From NCBI GenBank assembly GCA_026989265.1, contig JALSJP010000001.1, forward strand, positions 124,001 to 188,000: a stretch of 64,000 nt of DNA. Reading direction: 5' to 3'. The notes under the pieces are model-generated. The model was not told the origin of the DNA and did not search any database. It was given only the letters and a program-made list of their open reading frames with translations. A program made the position numbers and the translations under genes. Source of the stretch: Micavibrio sp. GTDB lineage: Bacteria; Pseudomonadota; Alphaproteobacteria; Micavibrionales; Micavibrionaceae. Position 1 is the stretch's first letter; each line of letters starts with the position of its first letter. Of the stretch, positions 16,695-26,143 are shown in pieces.

Positions 16695-18374
16695 CTATAT
16701 ATCCACTAAAGTTACATGCATAGTAGTTTTAGGGCGCAAGCCAAGAATATTCAAGACATACTTTCTTAAAGAAATTCTGATTTTCTCGGCAATTTCATCT
16801 TCACCCAAACCGATATCGAGACTATCAAGCACATCCAATATATGCTCCCTTATATCTTCGATAATGCAATCATCGCTGCGCTTACAGCTCAAGCCAACCG
16901 TATCTATTTTAATATTGCCGAGCAGCTCTAAATTATTATCCAACACAAGTGAGGCATGAACCGCGCCCGAATATTGCAGCTTGCGCCGCGCAGTAATAGA
17001 TTGATGAGTAGCGGGAATAATTCGCCGCTGATCCACCGCCAATAATCCAGTTTCTATAGTCCCCACTATTTTTGGAACATCAGGCGCAAGTCGGATCACT
17101 GACCCGTTATTGGGTACAATCACATGATCCACATTTAGGTCATTAGCAATTTGTCCTTGTGCGTCCAATTGCTGGCGCTCTCCATGAACGGGAATAACGC
17201 AAGTCGGGCGCAGCCATTCCAGCATAGATATAACCTCATCCTTGCATGGATGACCAGAAACATGGATAAGATTTTTAGTGTCACGCGGAGTTACCATATT
17301 AACCCCTGCTGCGCTTAAATTATTCTTTATCGCACTAATTGTGCGCTCATTACCTGGAATAGCGCGCGATGAAAATATAACCGTATCACCGCGATTAAGT
17401 GAAACGCGCCTGTGATCGCTACGTGATATTCTTGCAAGCGCAGCCCTATGCTCACCTTGAGAACCTGTGACTATAATCACGAGATTATCATCTGATATAT
17501 GCTCTATATCTTCTTCTTCCAAAAAATCGGGTAAGCCATCCATATAGCCGCATTCCATAGCCACGCCCACCATTCTATGAAGCGACCTGCCAACAAGGGC
17601 AACACTACGTTCGTTCTTTTGGGCGGCGCGTGCAATGCTTATTATCCTCCCGATATTGGAGGCGAACATAGTCACAAATATCTTGCCCTTTTTATGCCTA
17701 GAAATTTCAGCCTCAAGACCTTTGGCAACGTCATTTTCAGACCCCGCATAGCCGCTAACTTGGGAGTTAGTGGAATCTCCGATATATGCCAAAACGCCGC
17801 CATCGCCGATAGATTCAAATGCTTGAGCTTCGGTTTTAATGCCTATGATAGGATCTTGATCTAAATTCCAATCACCGCTATGGATTATATTCCCGTATTT
17901 GGTTTTAATAAGCATAGAGCTAGCATCTGGAATAGAGTGCGATACAGGGATAAACTTCACAGAAAAGCCATCACCAATTTCGAAACTATTATTTTGCTCT
18001 ATAACATTAATATGAGCATCAAAAATGCCCTCTTGCTCAAGCTTTTTACGCAAAACACAAGCAGTAAAAGGCGTTGCGTAAATTGGACATTGCAATCTTT
18101 CCCACAAATAAGCAACCGCGCCAACATGATCTTCATGAGCGTGAGTTATAACTATTCCCGCAAGCTTATCCTTATTTTGTTCAATAAATGATGGGTCAGG
18201 AAGCAGTAAATCAATACCGGGATAACGATCATCAGCAAAACCAATACCGCAATCAATTATCAAATACTCACCATCACAAACATAAAGATTGAAGTTTACG
18301 CCGAACTCTTCACTGCCGCCCATTGGGGAGAAGTAAAACCCACCACCATCTAAAATATTATTTATTTTGTTCAT
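16695..18374 (-). CDS. rnj: Ribonuclease J
   Basis: Metallo-beta-lactamase/beta-CASP ribonuclease with endonuclease and 5'-3' exonuclease activity in RNA maturation and decay. Seen: the metal site HAHEDHVGA (H78, H80, D82, H83), HSIPDASSMLI, SGDWNLDQDP, the beta-CASP domain, and a C-terminal domain from about residue 450. The ATG at 18374 is preferred; an in-frame TTG at 18389 has a poor context. With this start the gene overlaps coaX by 17 bases. RNase J after coaX is the standard alphaproteobacterial order (nuoN-birA-coaX-rnj). The mce (methylmalonyl-CoA epimerase) gene often found before proS is absent. Confidence 0.95.
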   Translation of the reverse strand: MNKINNILDGGGFYFSPMGGSEEFGVNFNLYVCDGEYLIIDCGIGFADDRYPGIDLLLPDPSFIEQNKDKLAGIVITHAHEDHVGAVAYLWERLQCPIYATPFTACVLRKKLEQEGIFDAHINVIEQNNSFEIGDGFSVKFIPVSHSIPDASSMLIKTKYGNIIHSGDWNLDQDPIIGIKTEAQAFESIGDGGVLAYIGDSTNSQVSGYAGSENDVAKGLEAEISRHKKGKIFVTMFASNIGRIISIARAAQKNERSVALVGRSLHRMVGVAMECGYMDGLPDFLEEEDIEHISDDNLVIIVTGSQGEHRAALARISRSDHRRVSLNRGDTVIFSSRAIPGNERTISAIKNNLSAAGVNMVTPRDTKNLIHVSGHPCKDEVISMLEWLRPTCVIPVHGERQQLDAQGQIANDLNVDHVIVPNNGSVIRLAPDVPKIVGTIETGLLAVDQRRIIPATHQSITARRKLQYSGAVHASLVLDNNLELLGNIKIDTVGLSCKRSDDCIIEDIREHILDVLDSLDIGLGEDEIAEKIRISLRKYVLNILGLRPKTTMHVTLVDI

Positions 18375-19125
18375 TTTTATATATTTCAACCAATCCTTTA
18401 AAAATTAAATTATCATCTACAATATCTATAATGCTTAATTCCTCAGCATAAAGAGGTGCAAGTCCGCCAGTAGCAACAACAAAAGGCTTGCAGCCCATTT
18501 CATCGCTGATTTTGGAGATAATAGTTTCAATCAATCCGATATAGCCCCAATACATGCCTGATTTCATCGCCGCCATAGTGGATTTACCAATAACCTTATC
18601 TGGCTTTTCTATATTTATTTGCGGGAGTTTTGCCGCGCGTTTTGTCAAAGCCTCCGCCGACAGCCTAATCCCTGCTGCTATCACACCGCCGCGATAAACT
18701 CCGCCTTTATCAATCACATCAAAAGTAGTCGCCGTTCCGAAATCAATAACCACTGCGGGCAGACTATAATTTGCCGCAACAGCTACGGCGTTGACTATTC
18801 TATCTGCGCCAATTTCATCAGGATTATCAAGGTCAATTTCTATATCACAAGAGTTTGCATCAACAAAAAACGGCTCATTTCCAACATATTTTTGGCAAAA
18901 TCCAGTCAAATGAAAGTTAGCATCAGGAACGACCGAGCTTACGATTACATCATGAATATCGCTCCATTTAATTTGGATAAGGTCAAATAATTGCTTTAAA
19001 AACACGGCATATTCATCCGATGAGCGCGAGGTTTCTGTCTTGCAGCGCCAAGAATGCTTAAGCTCTTCATTCTCAAACACAGCAAACACCGTATTTGTAT
19101 TTCCAACATCAATTACTAGCAGCAT
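18358..19125 (-). CDS. coaX: CoaX, type III pantothenate kinase
   Basis: First step of coenzyme A synthesis from pantothenate. It belongs to the ASKHA-fold type III family that is not feedback-inhibited by CoA. Seen: the phosphate-binding loop DVGNTNTVFAVFE at the N terminus, NPDEIGADRIVNAVAV, VIDFGTATTFDVID, and ATGGLAPL near the C terminus. Length 255 aa is normal. It starts 12 bases after birA ends and overlaps the RNase J gene. Confidence 0.96.
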   Translation of the reverse strand: MLLVIDVGNTNTVFAVFENEELKHSWRCKTETSRSSDEYAVFLKQLFDLIQIKWSDIHDVIVSSVVPDANFHLTGFCQKYVGNEPFFVDANSCDIEIDLDNPDEIGADRIVNAVAVAANYSLPAVVIDFGTATTFDVIDKGGVYRGGVIAAGIRLSAEALTKRAAKLPQINIEKPDKVIGKSTMAAMKSGMYWGYIGLIETIISKISDEMGCKPFVVATGGLAPLYAEELSIIDIVDDNLIFKGLVEIYKNEQNK

Positions 19126-19137
19126 TATAAGCTCTTT

Positions 19138-19857
19138 TTACAATAATAATATTTCACCAGAGGTCACTTTCTTCTCTTCACCGCTTTTATCGCATATTAA
19201 AATGAGATTTCCAAGCATGTCGATAGTTTGGAATGCGCCTGTTATCTTGTTGTCGCCTATTTTAACACTAATTTTGCGACCCTTTTCATATGTATTGTTA
19301 AGCCATTCATCACGAAGATTTGTGAAACCTTCATTTTGCCAGCTCTTATAATAATCAGAAAAAAGCGACAATAGCCTATCCATAAAATCTTGAGCTGTTA
19401 TTTCAGTGTTTGAATATTTCTGCAAAAATGTAGATATATCAAGCGGCGCGGATTTTATATTAACGCCCACGCCAATAATTAAGCAATCATTTTCATGGTT
19501 TAACAAAATCCCGCAACATTTTTTGCCGCCAATTAAAATATCATTTGGCCATTTTAAGATAACATCTTCATCAATTATCGAGGTGATCGCTCTATATATA
19601 GCTAGCGAGCTAAGCAGTGATATTTGCCCGATTTTACCTATATCGCATTTCGGGCGAATAAGGAAAGATAGGTATAAATTACCATTTGCGCCTTGCCAGC
19701 TACGACCGTGACGACCGCGACCATCACTTTGGCTTGTGGCATTTATAACTAATCCTTCTGATAAATCAGGGTTATCATTAAGTAGATTTTGCAAATAATC
19801 TTGTGTGCTTTCAAGGTTATCAAATCGCTTAATAGACCAATTAGGGGCAAAACTCAT
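19138..19857 (-). CDS. birA: BirA, biotin--[acetyl-CoA carboxylase] ligase (no DNA-binding domain)
   Basis: Attaches biotin to the carrier domain of biotin enzymes. Seen: the biotinyl-AMP loop SDGRGRHGRSWQGANGNLYL and LKWPNDILIGGKKCCGILLN, then the small C-terminal domain. At 239 aa it lacks the N-terminal helix-turn-helix of class II BirA and so cannot be the biotin-operon repressor. The first six codons lie in the left arm of a 23-bp inverted repeat whose other arm lies just behind nuoN, and no clear Shine-Dalgarno sequence precedes the ATG at 19857; see the foldback element entry. Confidence 0.95.
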   Translation of the reverse strand: MSFAPNWSIKRFDNLESTQDYLQNLLNDNPDLSEGLVINATSQSDGRGRHGRSWQGANGNLYLSFLIRPKCDIGKIGQISLLSSLAIYRAITSIIDEDVILKWPNDILIGGKKCCGILLNHENDCLIIGVGVNIKSAPLDISTFLQKYSNTEITAQDFMDRLLSLFSDYYKSWQNEGFTNLRDEWLNNTYEKGRKISVKIGDNKITGAFQTIDMLGNLILICDKSGEEKKVTSGEILLL

Positions 19858-20118
19858 TAATTATACCCATTCTGCGCTAGTCAAGTTTTTAATGAATATT
19901 TGTAAAAGTCGCGCACGGGCATAGCCATAGCTACGCTCAAGCGGCTTGAGCAAATAGGCATAAAAATTTGCAGCGCCATTACAGGTTACGAATAAACACC
20001 ACATCTGCATCATCAAGCAAGAACTTCCTATGCTACGGCATGGCAAAACCTTGCTTTCTTTGCATCTATGGTATTTATTCGTAACAGAATTGTGCATAAT
20101 TAATGAGTTTTGCCCCTA
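19842..20118. repeat. Foldback element between nuoN and birA with 23-bp perfect inverted ends
   Basis: Bases 19842-19864 and 20096-20118 are perfect inverted copies of a 23-bp sequence beginning TAGGGGCAAAACTCATTAAT (left arm). The similarity continues imperfectly for about 10 more bases inwards. The left arm covers the birA start codon and its first five codons; the right arm begins 7 bases after the nuoN stop codon. Inside are a 7-bp stem hairpin (19935-19951, GCTCAAG/CTTGAGC) and a much longer hairpin (19985-20085). A 7-bp direct repeat TAGACCA occurs at 19833 and 20117, which could be a target-site duplication, although it overlaps the right arm by 2 bases. A 78-codon open frame on the minus strand inside the element (19861-20097) has no recognisable protein features. 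Confidence 0.8.
19985..20085. repeat. Long imperfect hairpin, 17-bp outer stem
   Basis: GTTACGAATAAACACCA (19985-20001) pairs with TGGTATTTATTCGTAAC (20069-20085) at 16 of 17 positions. Inner segments (TGCAT...GCAAG and CTTGC...TGCA) pair further, giving a roughly 100-nt cruciform or RNA stem. Part of it (19996-20044) resembles a second copy at 48334-48380, including a shared 16-bp identical run. Confidence 0.75.
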
Positions 20119-20124
20119 GACCAT

Positions 20125-21561
20125 TTAAAACAACGAGGTCGCGGCCAACATAGCGCTGTCTAACAGGAAGTTTGGAACAAAGATAAATACGACTAAAAAT
20201 AACGTCACTATAAGTAAAACCGCGCGTTTAGCTAAAGCTATGTCATTATCGAATGCATCCACGGCTTCATCAAAAAACATGATTTTGATAATGCGTAAAT
20301 AATAATAAGCAGAAACAACGGAGGCTAATATTCCTAAAGTCGCAAGTAAATATAATTCGCTCTCTATTGCTGCTTCGAATATGAATAATTTACCAAAGAA
20401 ACCAGCTAATGGTGGAATACCGCTAAGTGAGAATAATATAGCAGCCATAGCATATGCCATAACTGGATTATTCTTTGAAAAGCCAGCCAAATCCGTGACA
20501 TTTTCAACCGCCAAGCCGTTTCTGCGCATTGATAAAATAATGACAAATGCCCCCGCCGTCATCGCAATATATATCAATAAAAACACAATAACCGAGCCAA
20601 CTCCAGCAGCAGTGCCAGCAACAATTCCTATCAAAGCATAGCCAATATTACCTATGGAGGAGTAGGCAAATATCCGCTTTATATTGTCTTGAGAAATAGC
20701 AGCAAACGCCCCTATAACAAGCGATCCAATGGAAATGAAATATAATATCTGCATCCATTGATCTGTTGCTGCTTCGAATGGAACAAATAAAAGCCGCATC
20801 AATAATCCTAGGGCTGCCACCTTAGGAACGATGGCAAAAAATGCTGTAACGCATGTGGGCGCGCCTTGATAAACATCAGGAGTCCACATGTGGAATGGTA
20901 CAGCCGAGATTTTAAATGCAAGAGCCGCCAGCACAAAAACCATACCAACGGTAAATCCGGGGGGGATAGAGTCAAGCGAGGATAATGTCTCTCTTATTGT
21001 ATTGAAATCAACCGAGCCAACAAAGCCATATATAAGTGATATGCCAAATAAAAGCATCCCCGAGGAAAGCGCTCCAAGAATGAAATATTTAGCCGCCGCC
21101 TCGCCTGATCTTAAAGAATTACGGTGAAATGCAGCCAATACATATAGGCTAAGTGATTGTAATTCCAGCGCCATATAAAGGCTAAGCATGTTATTAGATG
21201 ACACCATAAACATCATGCCAACGCCTGCAAAAATAACCAGCACTGGGTATTCAAACCTAGCGATTCGCTCTTGATGTAGATATTGCACAGATAGAGCCAA
21301 TGACACGGTTAAGCCCAGTAATATCAATAGCTTCATTATGCCAGCAAAGCTATCAATGACAAGCATATCACTTAATATATATGTTACGCTCCAATCTGAT
21401 TTCATCAATAAAACCGCAGCGATAACAAAGCCAATACAGCTAGCCCAGCATAAAGTATTCGTAGAGCTATTACCCTTAAATACGCCAATCATAAGAAATG
21501 CCATTCCTATAGCTATAAGGAATAATTCAGGCAAAATAGGCATGAGATTTAAATCATCCAT
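20125..21561 (-). CDS. nuoN: NuoN, NADH-quinone oxidoreductase subunit N
   Basis: Proton-pumping antiporter-like membrane subunit of respiratory complex I (ND2 homologue). About 14 hydrophobic segments are visible, with the key lysine/glutamate segments MALELQSLSLYVLAAFHRNS, FKISAVPFHMWTPDVYQGAP and FAYSSIGNIGYALIGI. The ATG at 21561 (MDDLNLMPILPE) is preferred to the upstream in-frame ATG at 21579, since AGGGG precedes it and the longer form would overlap nuoM by 17 bases. It is the last nuo gene; birA follows after the 267-base foldback region. Confidence 0.97.
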   Translation of the reverse strand: MDDLNLMPILPELFLIAIGMAFLMIGVFKGNSSTNTLCWASCIGFVIAAVLLMKSDWSVTYILSDMLVIDSFAGIMKLLILLGLTVSLALSVQYLHQERIARFEYPVLVIFAGVGMMFMVSSNNMLSLYMALELQSLSLYVLAAFHRNSLRSGEAAAKYFILGALSSGMLLFGISLIYGFVGSVDFNTIRETLSSLDSIPPGFTVGMVFVLAALAFKISAVPFHMWTPDVYQGAPTCVTAFFAIVPKVAALGLLMRLLFVPFEAATDQWMQILYFISIGSLVIGAFAAISQDNIKRIFAYSSIGNIGYALIGIVAGTAAGVGSVIVFLLIYIAMTAGAFVIILSMRRNGLAVENVTDLAGFSKNNPVMAYAMAAILFSLSGIPPLAGFFGKLFIFEAAIESELYLLATLGILASVVSAYYYLRIIKIMFFDEAVDAFDNDIALAKRAVLLIVTLFLVVFIFVPNFLLDSAMLAATSLF

Positions 21562-21562
21562 T

Positions 21563-23050
21563 TTACTTAATCCCCTCATATATTGATGTGATTTCAGCGA
21601 CCGCTGGTGAGAATGTATCCATCACAACATTTGGAAATATCCCTAGATAAATAACTAAAAAAGCCAAAGGAATAAACAGCCCCTTTTCAAGCATATTTAA
21701 GTCCCTCATCTCTGCCGCATCTTTATTATCAGAAGGGCCAAAGAAAATGCGCCTATATAGCACCAACATATAAGCCGCGCCCAATATAACGCCCGTAGTG
21801 GCAAGCGCCGCAATTACGGTATTAACCTGAAACGCGCCAAGCAATGTCAAAAACTCGCCAACAAACCCGCTAGTACCCGGTAAACCAACCGAGCCAAGCA
21901 TGAATATCATAAACATAGTGGCAAATATGGGCATATTTCTTACTATGCCGCCATAACGGCTTATCTCCCTAGTATGCAGGCGATCATAAACCACGCCAAC
22001 ACATAAGAACATCGCGGCAGAAATTATGCCGTGGCTAAGCATTTGGAAAATTGCGCCTTCAATTCCTTGCGTGGTGAATGAGAAAATGCCAAGTGTAACA
22101 AAACCCATATGAGCAACAGATGAGTAAGCAATCAGTTTTTTCATGTCCTCTTGCACAAGTGCAATTAGTGACGCATAGATAATAGCACCAACGCTAAGCC
22201 ACATAACAAGCGGCGCAAAATACATGCTTGCATCAGGCAGCATAGGCAGGGAAAATCTAAGGAATCCATAGCCCCCCATTTTCAGCAAGACCCCAGCCAA
22301 TATAACTGATCCAGCCGTTGGAGCTTCCACATGAGCGGTGCGCAGCCAAGTATGAACTGGCCACATAGGCATTTTAATCGCAAAGCTAGCAAAAAATGCA
22401 AGCCACACCCATTTTTGCATATCCGCCGCAATAGGGTTAGCCATCAGCACCGTAATATCCGTTGTTCCTACCTCAACATATAGAAATAGCAAGGCAAGCA
22501 GCATCAAAACCGAGCCAGTAAGAGTATATAAAAAGAACTTATAAGATGCATAAACGCGGCGCGAACCGCCCCAAATACCAATAATAAGGAACATAGGTAT
22601 AAGTACGCCCTCAAAAAACACATAAAACATTATAGAATCAAGGGCTACGAATGTTCCAATCATGAAGCTTTCAAGCACAAGAAACATAATCATATATTCT
22701 TTAATGCGGGTCTTAATGCTATTCCAGCTAGCTAAAATGCAAATTGGCGTTAAAAATACCGAAAGCAGTACAAAGAAAATAGATATGCCATCAACTCCGA
22801 GGTGATAGCTTATGGGTAATACACCAAACCATTGATATTTTTCAACGAATTGAAAGCCAGATATGCTTGGATCAAAATTTTGGTATAAAAATACACCAAA
22901 AGCAAATACAAATAATGAGCAAAATAGAGCGAGATTCTTAACATTTTTCTCAATAACAGCCTCATCGCCTTTTTCACCGCGCACAAGAGCAATCATCACC
23001 GCGCAAATAAGCGGCAAGAAAATCATGATAGAGAGTAATGGTATATTCAT
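21563..23050 (-). CDS. nuoM: NuoM, NADH-quinone oxidoreductase subunit M
   Basis: Antiporter-like membrane subunit of complex I (ND4 homologue), 495 aa with about 14 membrane helices. Seen: SYHLGVDGISIFFVLLSVFL near the start, VLESFMIGTFVALDSIMFYV with the conserved pumping-channel acidic residue, WLRTAHVEAPTAGSVILAGV, and AYSSVAHMGFVTLGIFSF. It overlaps nuoL by 4 bases and leaves 1 base before the nuoN start. Confidence 0.97.
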   Translation of the reverse strand: MNIPLLSIMIFLPLICAVMIALVRGEKGDEAVIEKNVKNLALFCSLFVFAFGVFLYQNFDPSISGFQFVEKYQWFGVLPISYHLGVDGISIFFVLLSVFLTPICILASWNSIKTRIKEYMIMFLVLESFMIGTFVALDSIMFYVFFEGVLIPMFLIIGIWGGSRRVYASYKFFLYTLTGSVLMLLALLFLYVEVGTTDITVLMANPIAADMQKWVWLAFFASFAIKMPMWPVHTWLRTAHVEAPTAGSVILAGVLLKMGGYGFLRFSLPMLPDASMYFAPLVMWLSVGAIIYASLIALVQEDMKKLIAYSSVAHMGFVTLGIFSFTTQGIEGAIFQMLSHGIISAAMFLCVGVVYDRLHTREISRYGGIVRNMPIFATMFMIFMLGSVGLPGTSGFVGEFLTLLGAFQVNTVIAALATTGVILGAAYMLVLYRRIFFGPSDNKDAAEMRDLNMLEKGLFIPLAFLVIYLGIFPNVVMDTFSPAVAEITSIYEGIK

Positions 23051-25131
23051 GGCAACGCCTCCCTTGCAACAAAAGTATGCTGCACACTGTAGAATGAAGG
23101 GTCAGCCTTAAATACGAACCATGATATAATAGCAATTAGTGAAATCATCATGACAAGCGCATATTGGTACAAATATCCGCTTTGAAACCTAGATAGAGCC
23201 TTAGATGCGCGCACAGAAAACGCCGCAACACCATCCGCGCCAATGCCGTCAACAATGCTCTTATCGCTTTTGGAGAACGCATGCCCCCAAGCTATAGCAG
23301 GGCGGACAAATATCACATTATAAAGCGGATCGAAGAACCATTTATTGAAGAATAACACATATAAAGGCTTAAATATTCTTGCTATATTAGTAGAGATTCC
23401 TGCCCTAAACATATAGACAAAATATGCCAATAATATTCCTAATATACCAACAACCAAAGGCATCTTTTTTACCCAAAATGGTACGTAATGAGCAGCCTCG
23501 ACCGTGTCATTTGCAGGCAAAACCTTAATTGAATCATGCCAAAAATATTCCTTAGACCATGCGTTAGCACCATGTGTCTCAGAAGAAGCCCCCCCACCAG
23601 CAGCAGGCATAATATTGCTATATGAGCTTGCCGAGGCATGTTTATCATAGGCTGACCCAACGAAACCGCCGTAAAATACTGATCCCGCAAATATAGAGCC
23701 AATAGCCAAAACCACCAAAGGCAATATCATGATAGACGGCGATTCATGGACATGGCTTAATATTTTTTCACTAGCGCGGGACTTGCCATGGAATGTCATT
23801 ATAATTAAACGCCAACTATAAAATGCGGTCATAAATGCCGCGGCAATCCCCATCCAATAAGCATAATGCCCAAACCATGTATTATCCGCCCAAGCGGCTT
23901 CTAACACTATATCTTTCGAGAAATAACCAGCAAATGGCCATATACCAACAAGTGCAAGCGAGCCTATCAGCATAAGCACATAGGTAATTGGTATCTTCTT
24001 CCAAAGCCCGCCCATATTGCGCATATCTTGCTCATTCGACATAGCATGAATAACCGAACCCGCGCCAAGAAATAGCAGAGCCTTGAAAAATGCATGAGTC
24101 ATAAGATGGAAAATTGCTGCGCCATAAGCAGAAACGCCAAGCGCAAAGAACATATAACCAAGCTGGCTCATCGTTGAATAAGCAATCACCCGCTTAATAT
24201 CGAATTGAGTAAGCGCGATGGTAGCCGCAACAAAGGCAGTCGTCGCGCCAAGCACAGCAACCACCATAAGTGCAAGCGGCGCATATTCAAATATTGGCGA
24301 AAACCTTGCCACAAGGAACACGCCCGCAGTTACCATAGTAGCCGCATGTATAAGGGCAGAGACAGGCGTTGGCCCTTCCATCGCATCAGGAAGCCAAGTA
24401 TGCAAGCCAAGCTGCGCCGATTTACCAACCGCGCCCATAAATAGCAGCAGGCAAATAACCGTAAGGGCGTGAAGTTCAAACCCAAGGAAAGCCATAGTAA
24501 TATCGGCATATTGCGCCGGATTATCAAATATTTCAGAAAACTCGATACTGCCAAATACAACGAATATCGCCATAATCCCAAGGGCTAGCCCAAAGTCACC
24601 AACTCGGTTAACAATGAACGCCTTTTGCGCCGCAGCATTTGCGCTATGTTTATGATTCCAAAAGCCGATAAGAAGGTAGGAGGCAACGCCAACGCCCTCC
24701 CAACCAAAGAAAAGCTGCAATAAATTATCAGAAGTAACAAGCATAAGCATAGCAAAGGTAAACAGGCTTAGATAAGCCATAAACCGCCCTTTGCTTTTGT
24801 CATGGCTCATATAACCAACCGAATAAATATGCACACAAGCAGATACAATATTAACCACGCACATCATAACAACTGATAGCTGGTCAATGCGCAAAGCCCA
24901 TGAAACATTGAAATCACCAGAGCTTAGCCATGATCCAAGGACAGTAACATAAGATCCATCAACCATATTCTCGGTCATTATAACGTCAAAGAATAACGTT
25001 ATGGATGCAAGCGCGGCAATTACCACACTTGTGCAAGTGACAATCTGACAGCCAAGCGCTCCAATATGCTTACCAAAAAGCCCCGCAATAATAAATGCAA
25101 ATAAGGGGGCGAATACCGCTAATAATTCCAT
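23047..25131 (-). CDS. nuoL: NuoL, NADH-quinone oxidoreductase subunit L
   Basis: Largest antiporter-like membrane subunit of complex I (ND5 homologue), 694 aa. Besides the 14-helix core (WEGVGVASYLLIGFWNHKHS, THTWLPDAMEGPTPVSALIH in variant form, YSTMSQLGYMFFALGVSAYG) it has the C-terminal lateral-helix extension that braces the membrane arm, from about residue 560. A Ser/Gly/Ala/His-rich loop (SSYSNIMPAAGGGASSETHG, near residues 500-520) looks lineage-specific. It starts 7 bases after nuoK. Confidence 0.97.
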   Translation of the reverse strand: MELLAVFAPLFAFIIAGLFGKHIGALGCQIVTCTSVVIAALASITLFFDVIMTENMVDGSYVTVLGSWLSSGDFNVSWALRIDQLSVVMMCVVNIVSACVHIYSVGYMSHDKSKGRFMAYLSLFTFAMLMLVTSDNLLQLFFGWEGVGVASYLLIGFWNHKHSANAAAQKAFIVNRVGDFGLALGIMAIFVVFGSIEFSEIFDNPAQYADITMAFLGFELHALTVICLLLFMGAVGKSAQLGLHTWLPDAMEGPTPVSALIHAATMVTAGVFLVARFSPIFEYAPLALMVVAVLGATTAFVAATIALTQFDIKRVIAYSTMSQLGYMFFALGVSAYGAAIFHLMTHAFFKALLFLGAGSVIHAMSNEQDMRNMGGLWKKIPITYVLMLIGSLALVGIWPFAGYFSKDIVLEAAWADNTWFGHYAYWMGIAAAFMTAFYSWRLIIMTFHGKSRASEKILSHVHESPSIMILPLVVLAIGSIFAGSVFYGGFVGSAYDKHASASSYSNIMPAAGGGASSETHGANAWSKEYFWHDSIKVLPANDTVEAAHYVPFWVKKMPLVVGILGILLAYFVYMFRAGISTNIARIFKPLYVLFFNKWFFDPLYNVIFVRPAIAWGHAFSKSDKSIVDGIGADGVAAFSVRASKALSRFQSGYLYQYALVMMISLIAIISWFVFKADPSFYSVQHTFVAREALP

Positions 25132-25138
25132 ATGCGAC

Positions 25139-25459
25139 CTACCCTTTCATGCTCGAAATATCTTCCACGGCGATACTGCCTTTATTTCGGAAGAACACAA
25201 CTAATATAGCCAAACCAATAGCAGCCTCAGCCGCGGCAACGGTTAATGTAAACATGACAAAGACCTGCCCTGCTAAATCATCTAAATAAGCAGAAAATGT
25301 TATAAAATTAATATTAACCGCCAAGAGCATAAGCTCAATTGACATTAAAATAACAATTACGTTTTTGCGGTTTAGGAATATTCCAAATACGCCAATAGTA
25401 AATAATATCCCCGCAAGAATCAGGTAATGCTCCATCCCTATATTTAAAACCGATTCCAT
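25139..25459 (-). CDS. nuoK: NuoK, NADH-quinone oxidoreductase subunit K
   Basis: Small three-helix membrane subunit of complex I (ND4L homologue). Seen: [20 protein letters not shown], the helix with the conserved Glu in [15 protein letters not shown], and [20 protein letters not shown] with the second conserved Glu. The ATG at 25459 has a strong G-run ribosome-binding site (GGGGGGG, inside the end of nuoJ). A second in-frame ATG at 25435 would give the more usual length of about 98 aa but has a poorer context. Confidence 0.96.
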   Translation of the reverse strand: MESVLNIGMEHYLILAGILFTIGVFGIFLNRKNVIVILMSIELMLLAVNINFITFSAYLDDLAGQVFVMFTLTVAAAEAAIGLAILVVFFRNKGSIAVEDISSMKG

Positions 25460-25462
25460 ATG

Positions 25463-26077
25463 CTACCCCCCCGTCCCAGATGTTACTTTTTTAACTTCTA
25501 AAACATCGGAAGCTTTTCTTGCATGCTGTGATGATACTATTTGCTTTCTAATATTTGGACGCTTGCGAAGCGTTAGAACTATTGAGCCAACCATAGCAAC
25601 AAATAAAATTAAGCCAGACATTTGGAATGCAAAGATGTAATCCGTATATAAAACCATTCCCAAAGCCTCGGCATTTTGCAAATCCCCAAAGCTTGATAGC
25701 GGCATATCCAGATTTTGCGATACATCAGGGGCAAACGCCCAATATGAGTAAATAGCAACCAGTTCAAACAGCAATATAGAGCCAATTATAATGCCAAGCG
25801 GGACATATTGCATTCCGCCCTTTCGCAAATTGGCAAAATCAATATCAAGCATCATAACTACGAATAAAAATAGCACCGCAACCGCGCCAACATAAACAAT
25901 AACCAAAATCATAGCGATAAATTCTGCGCCAAGCAGCACAAACAGCCCCGCCGCGTTAAAGAATGCCAATATCAGAAACAACACGGAATGCACAGGATTA
26001 CGCGCCGTAATAACCATTAGGGCGCTTGTTAGTAATATTCCTGCAAATAAATAAAAGGCGAATGCCTGAACTATCAT
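25463..26077 (-). CDS. nuoJ: NuoJ, NADH-quinone oxidoreductase subunit J
   Basis: Five-helix membrane subunit of complex I (ND6 homologue), 204 aa. The conserved central helix FIAMILVIVYVGAVAVLFLFVVMM is present in two contiguous parts, with HSVLFLILAFFNAAGLFVLL before it and GSIVLTLRKRPNIRKQ at the end of the last helix. The C-terminal cytoplasmic tail is short. It lies 66 bases after nuoI and 3 bases before nuoK. Confidence 0.96.
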   Translation of the reverse strand: MIVQAFAFYLFAGILLTSALMVITARNPVHSVLFLILAFFNAAGLFVLLGAEFIAMILVIVYVGAVAVLFLFVVMMLDIDFANLRKGGMQYVPLGIIIGSILLFELVAIYSYWAFAPDVSQNLDMPLSSFGDLQNAEALGMVLYTDYIFAFQMSGLILFVAMVGSIVLTLRKRPNIRKQIVSSQHARKASDVLEVKKVTSGTGG

Positions 26078-26143
26078 TGATATATCTCTATTCTTACTTC
26101 CATTATTTTTAGTGTTTTATAGTGCTTACCGCAAGGTCATAAA

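Noticed and set aside
19861-20097. 78-codon open frame on the minus strand inside the nuoN-birA gap
   Set aside because: It lies entirely within a foldback block with long hairpins; composition (many Cys, Met, Arg) and lack of any motif or ribosome-binding site argue against a protein.
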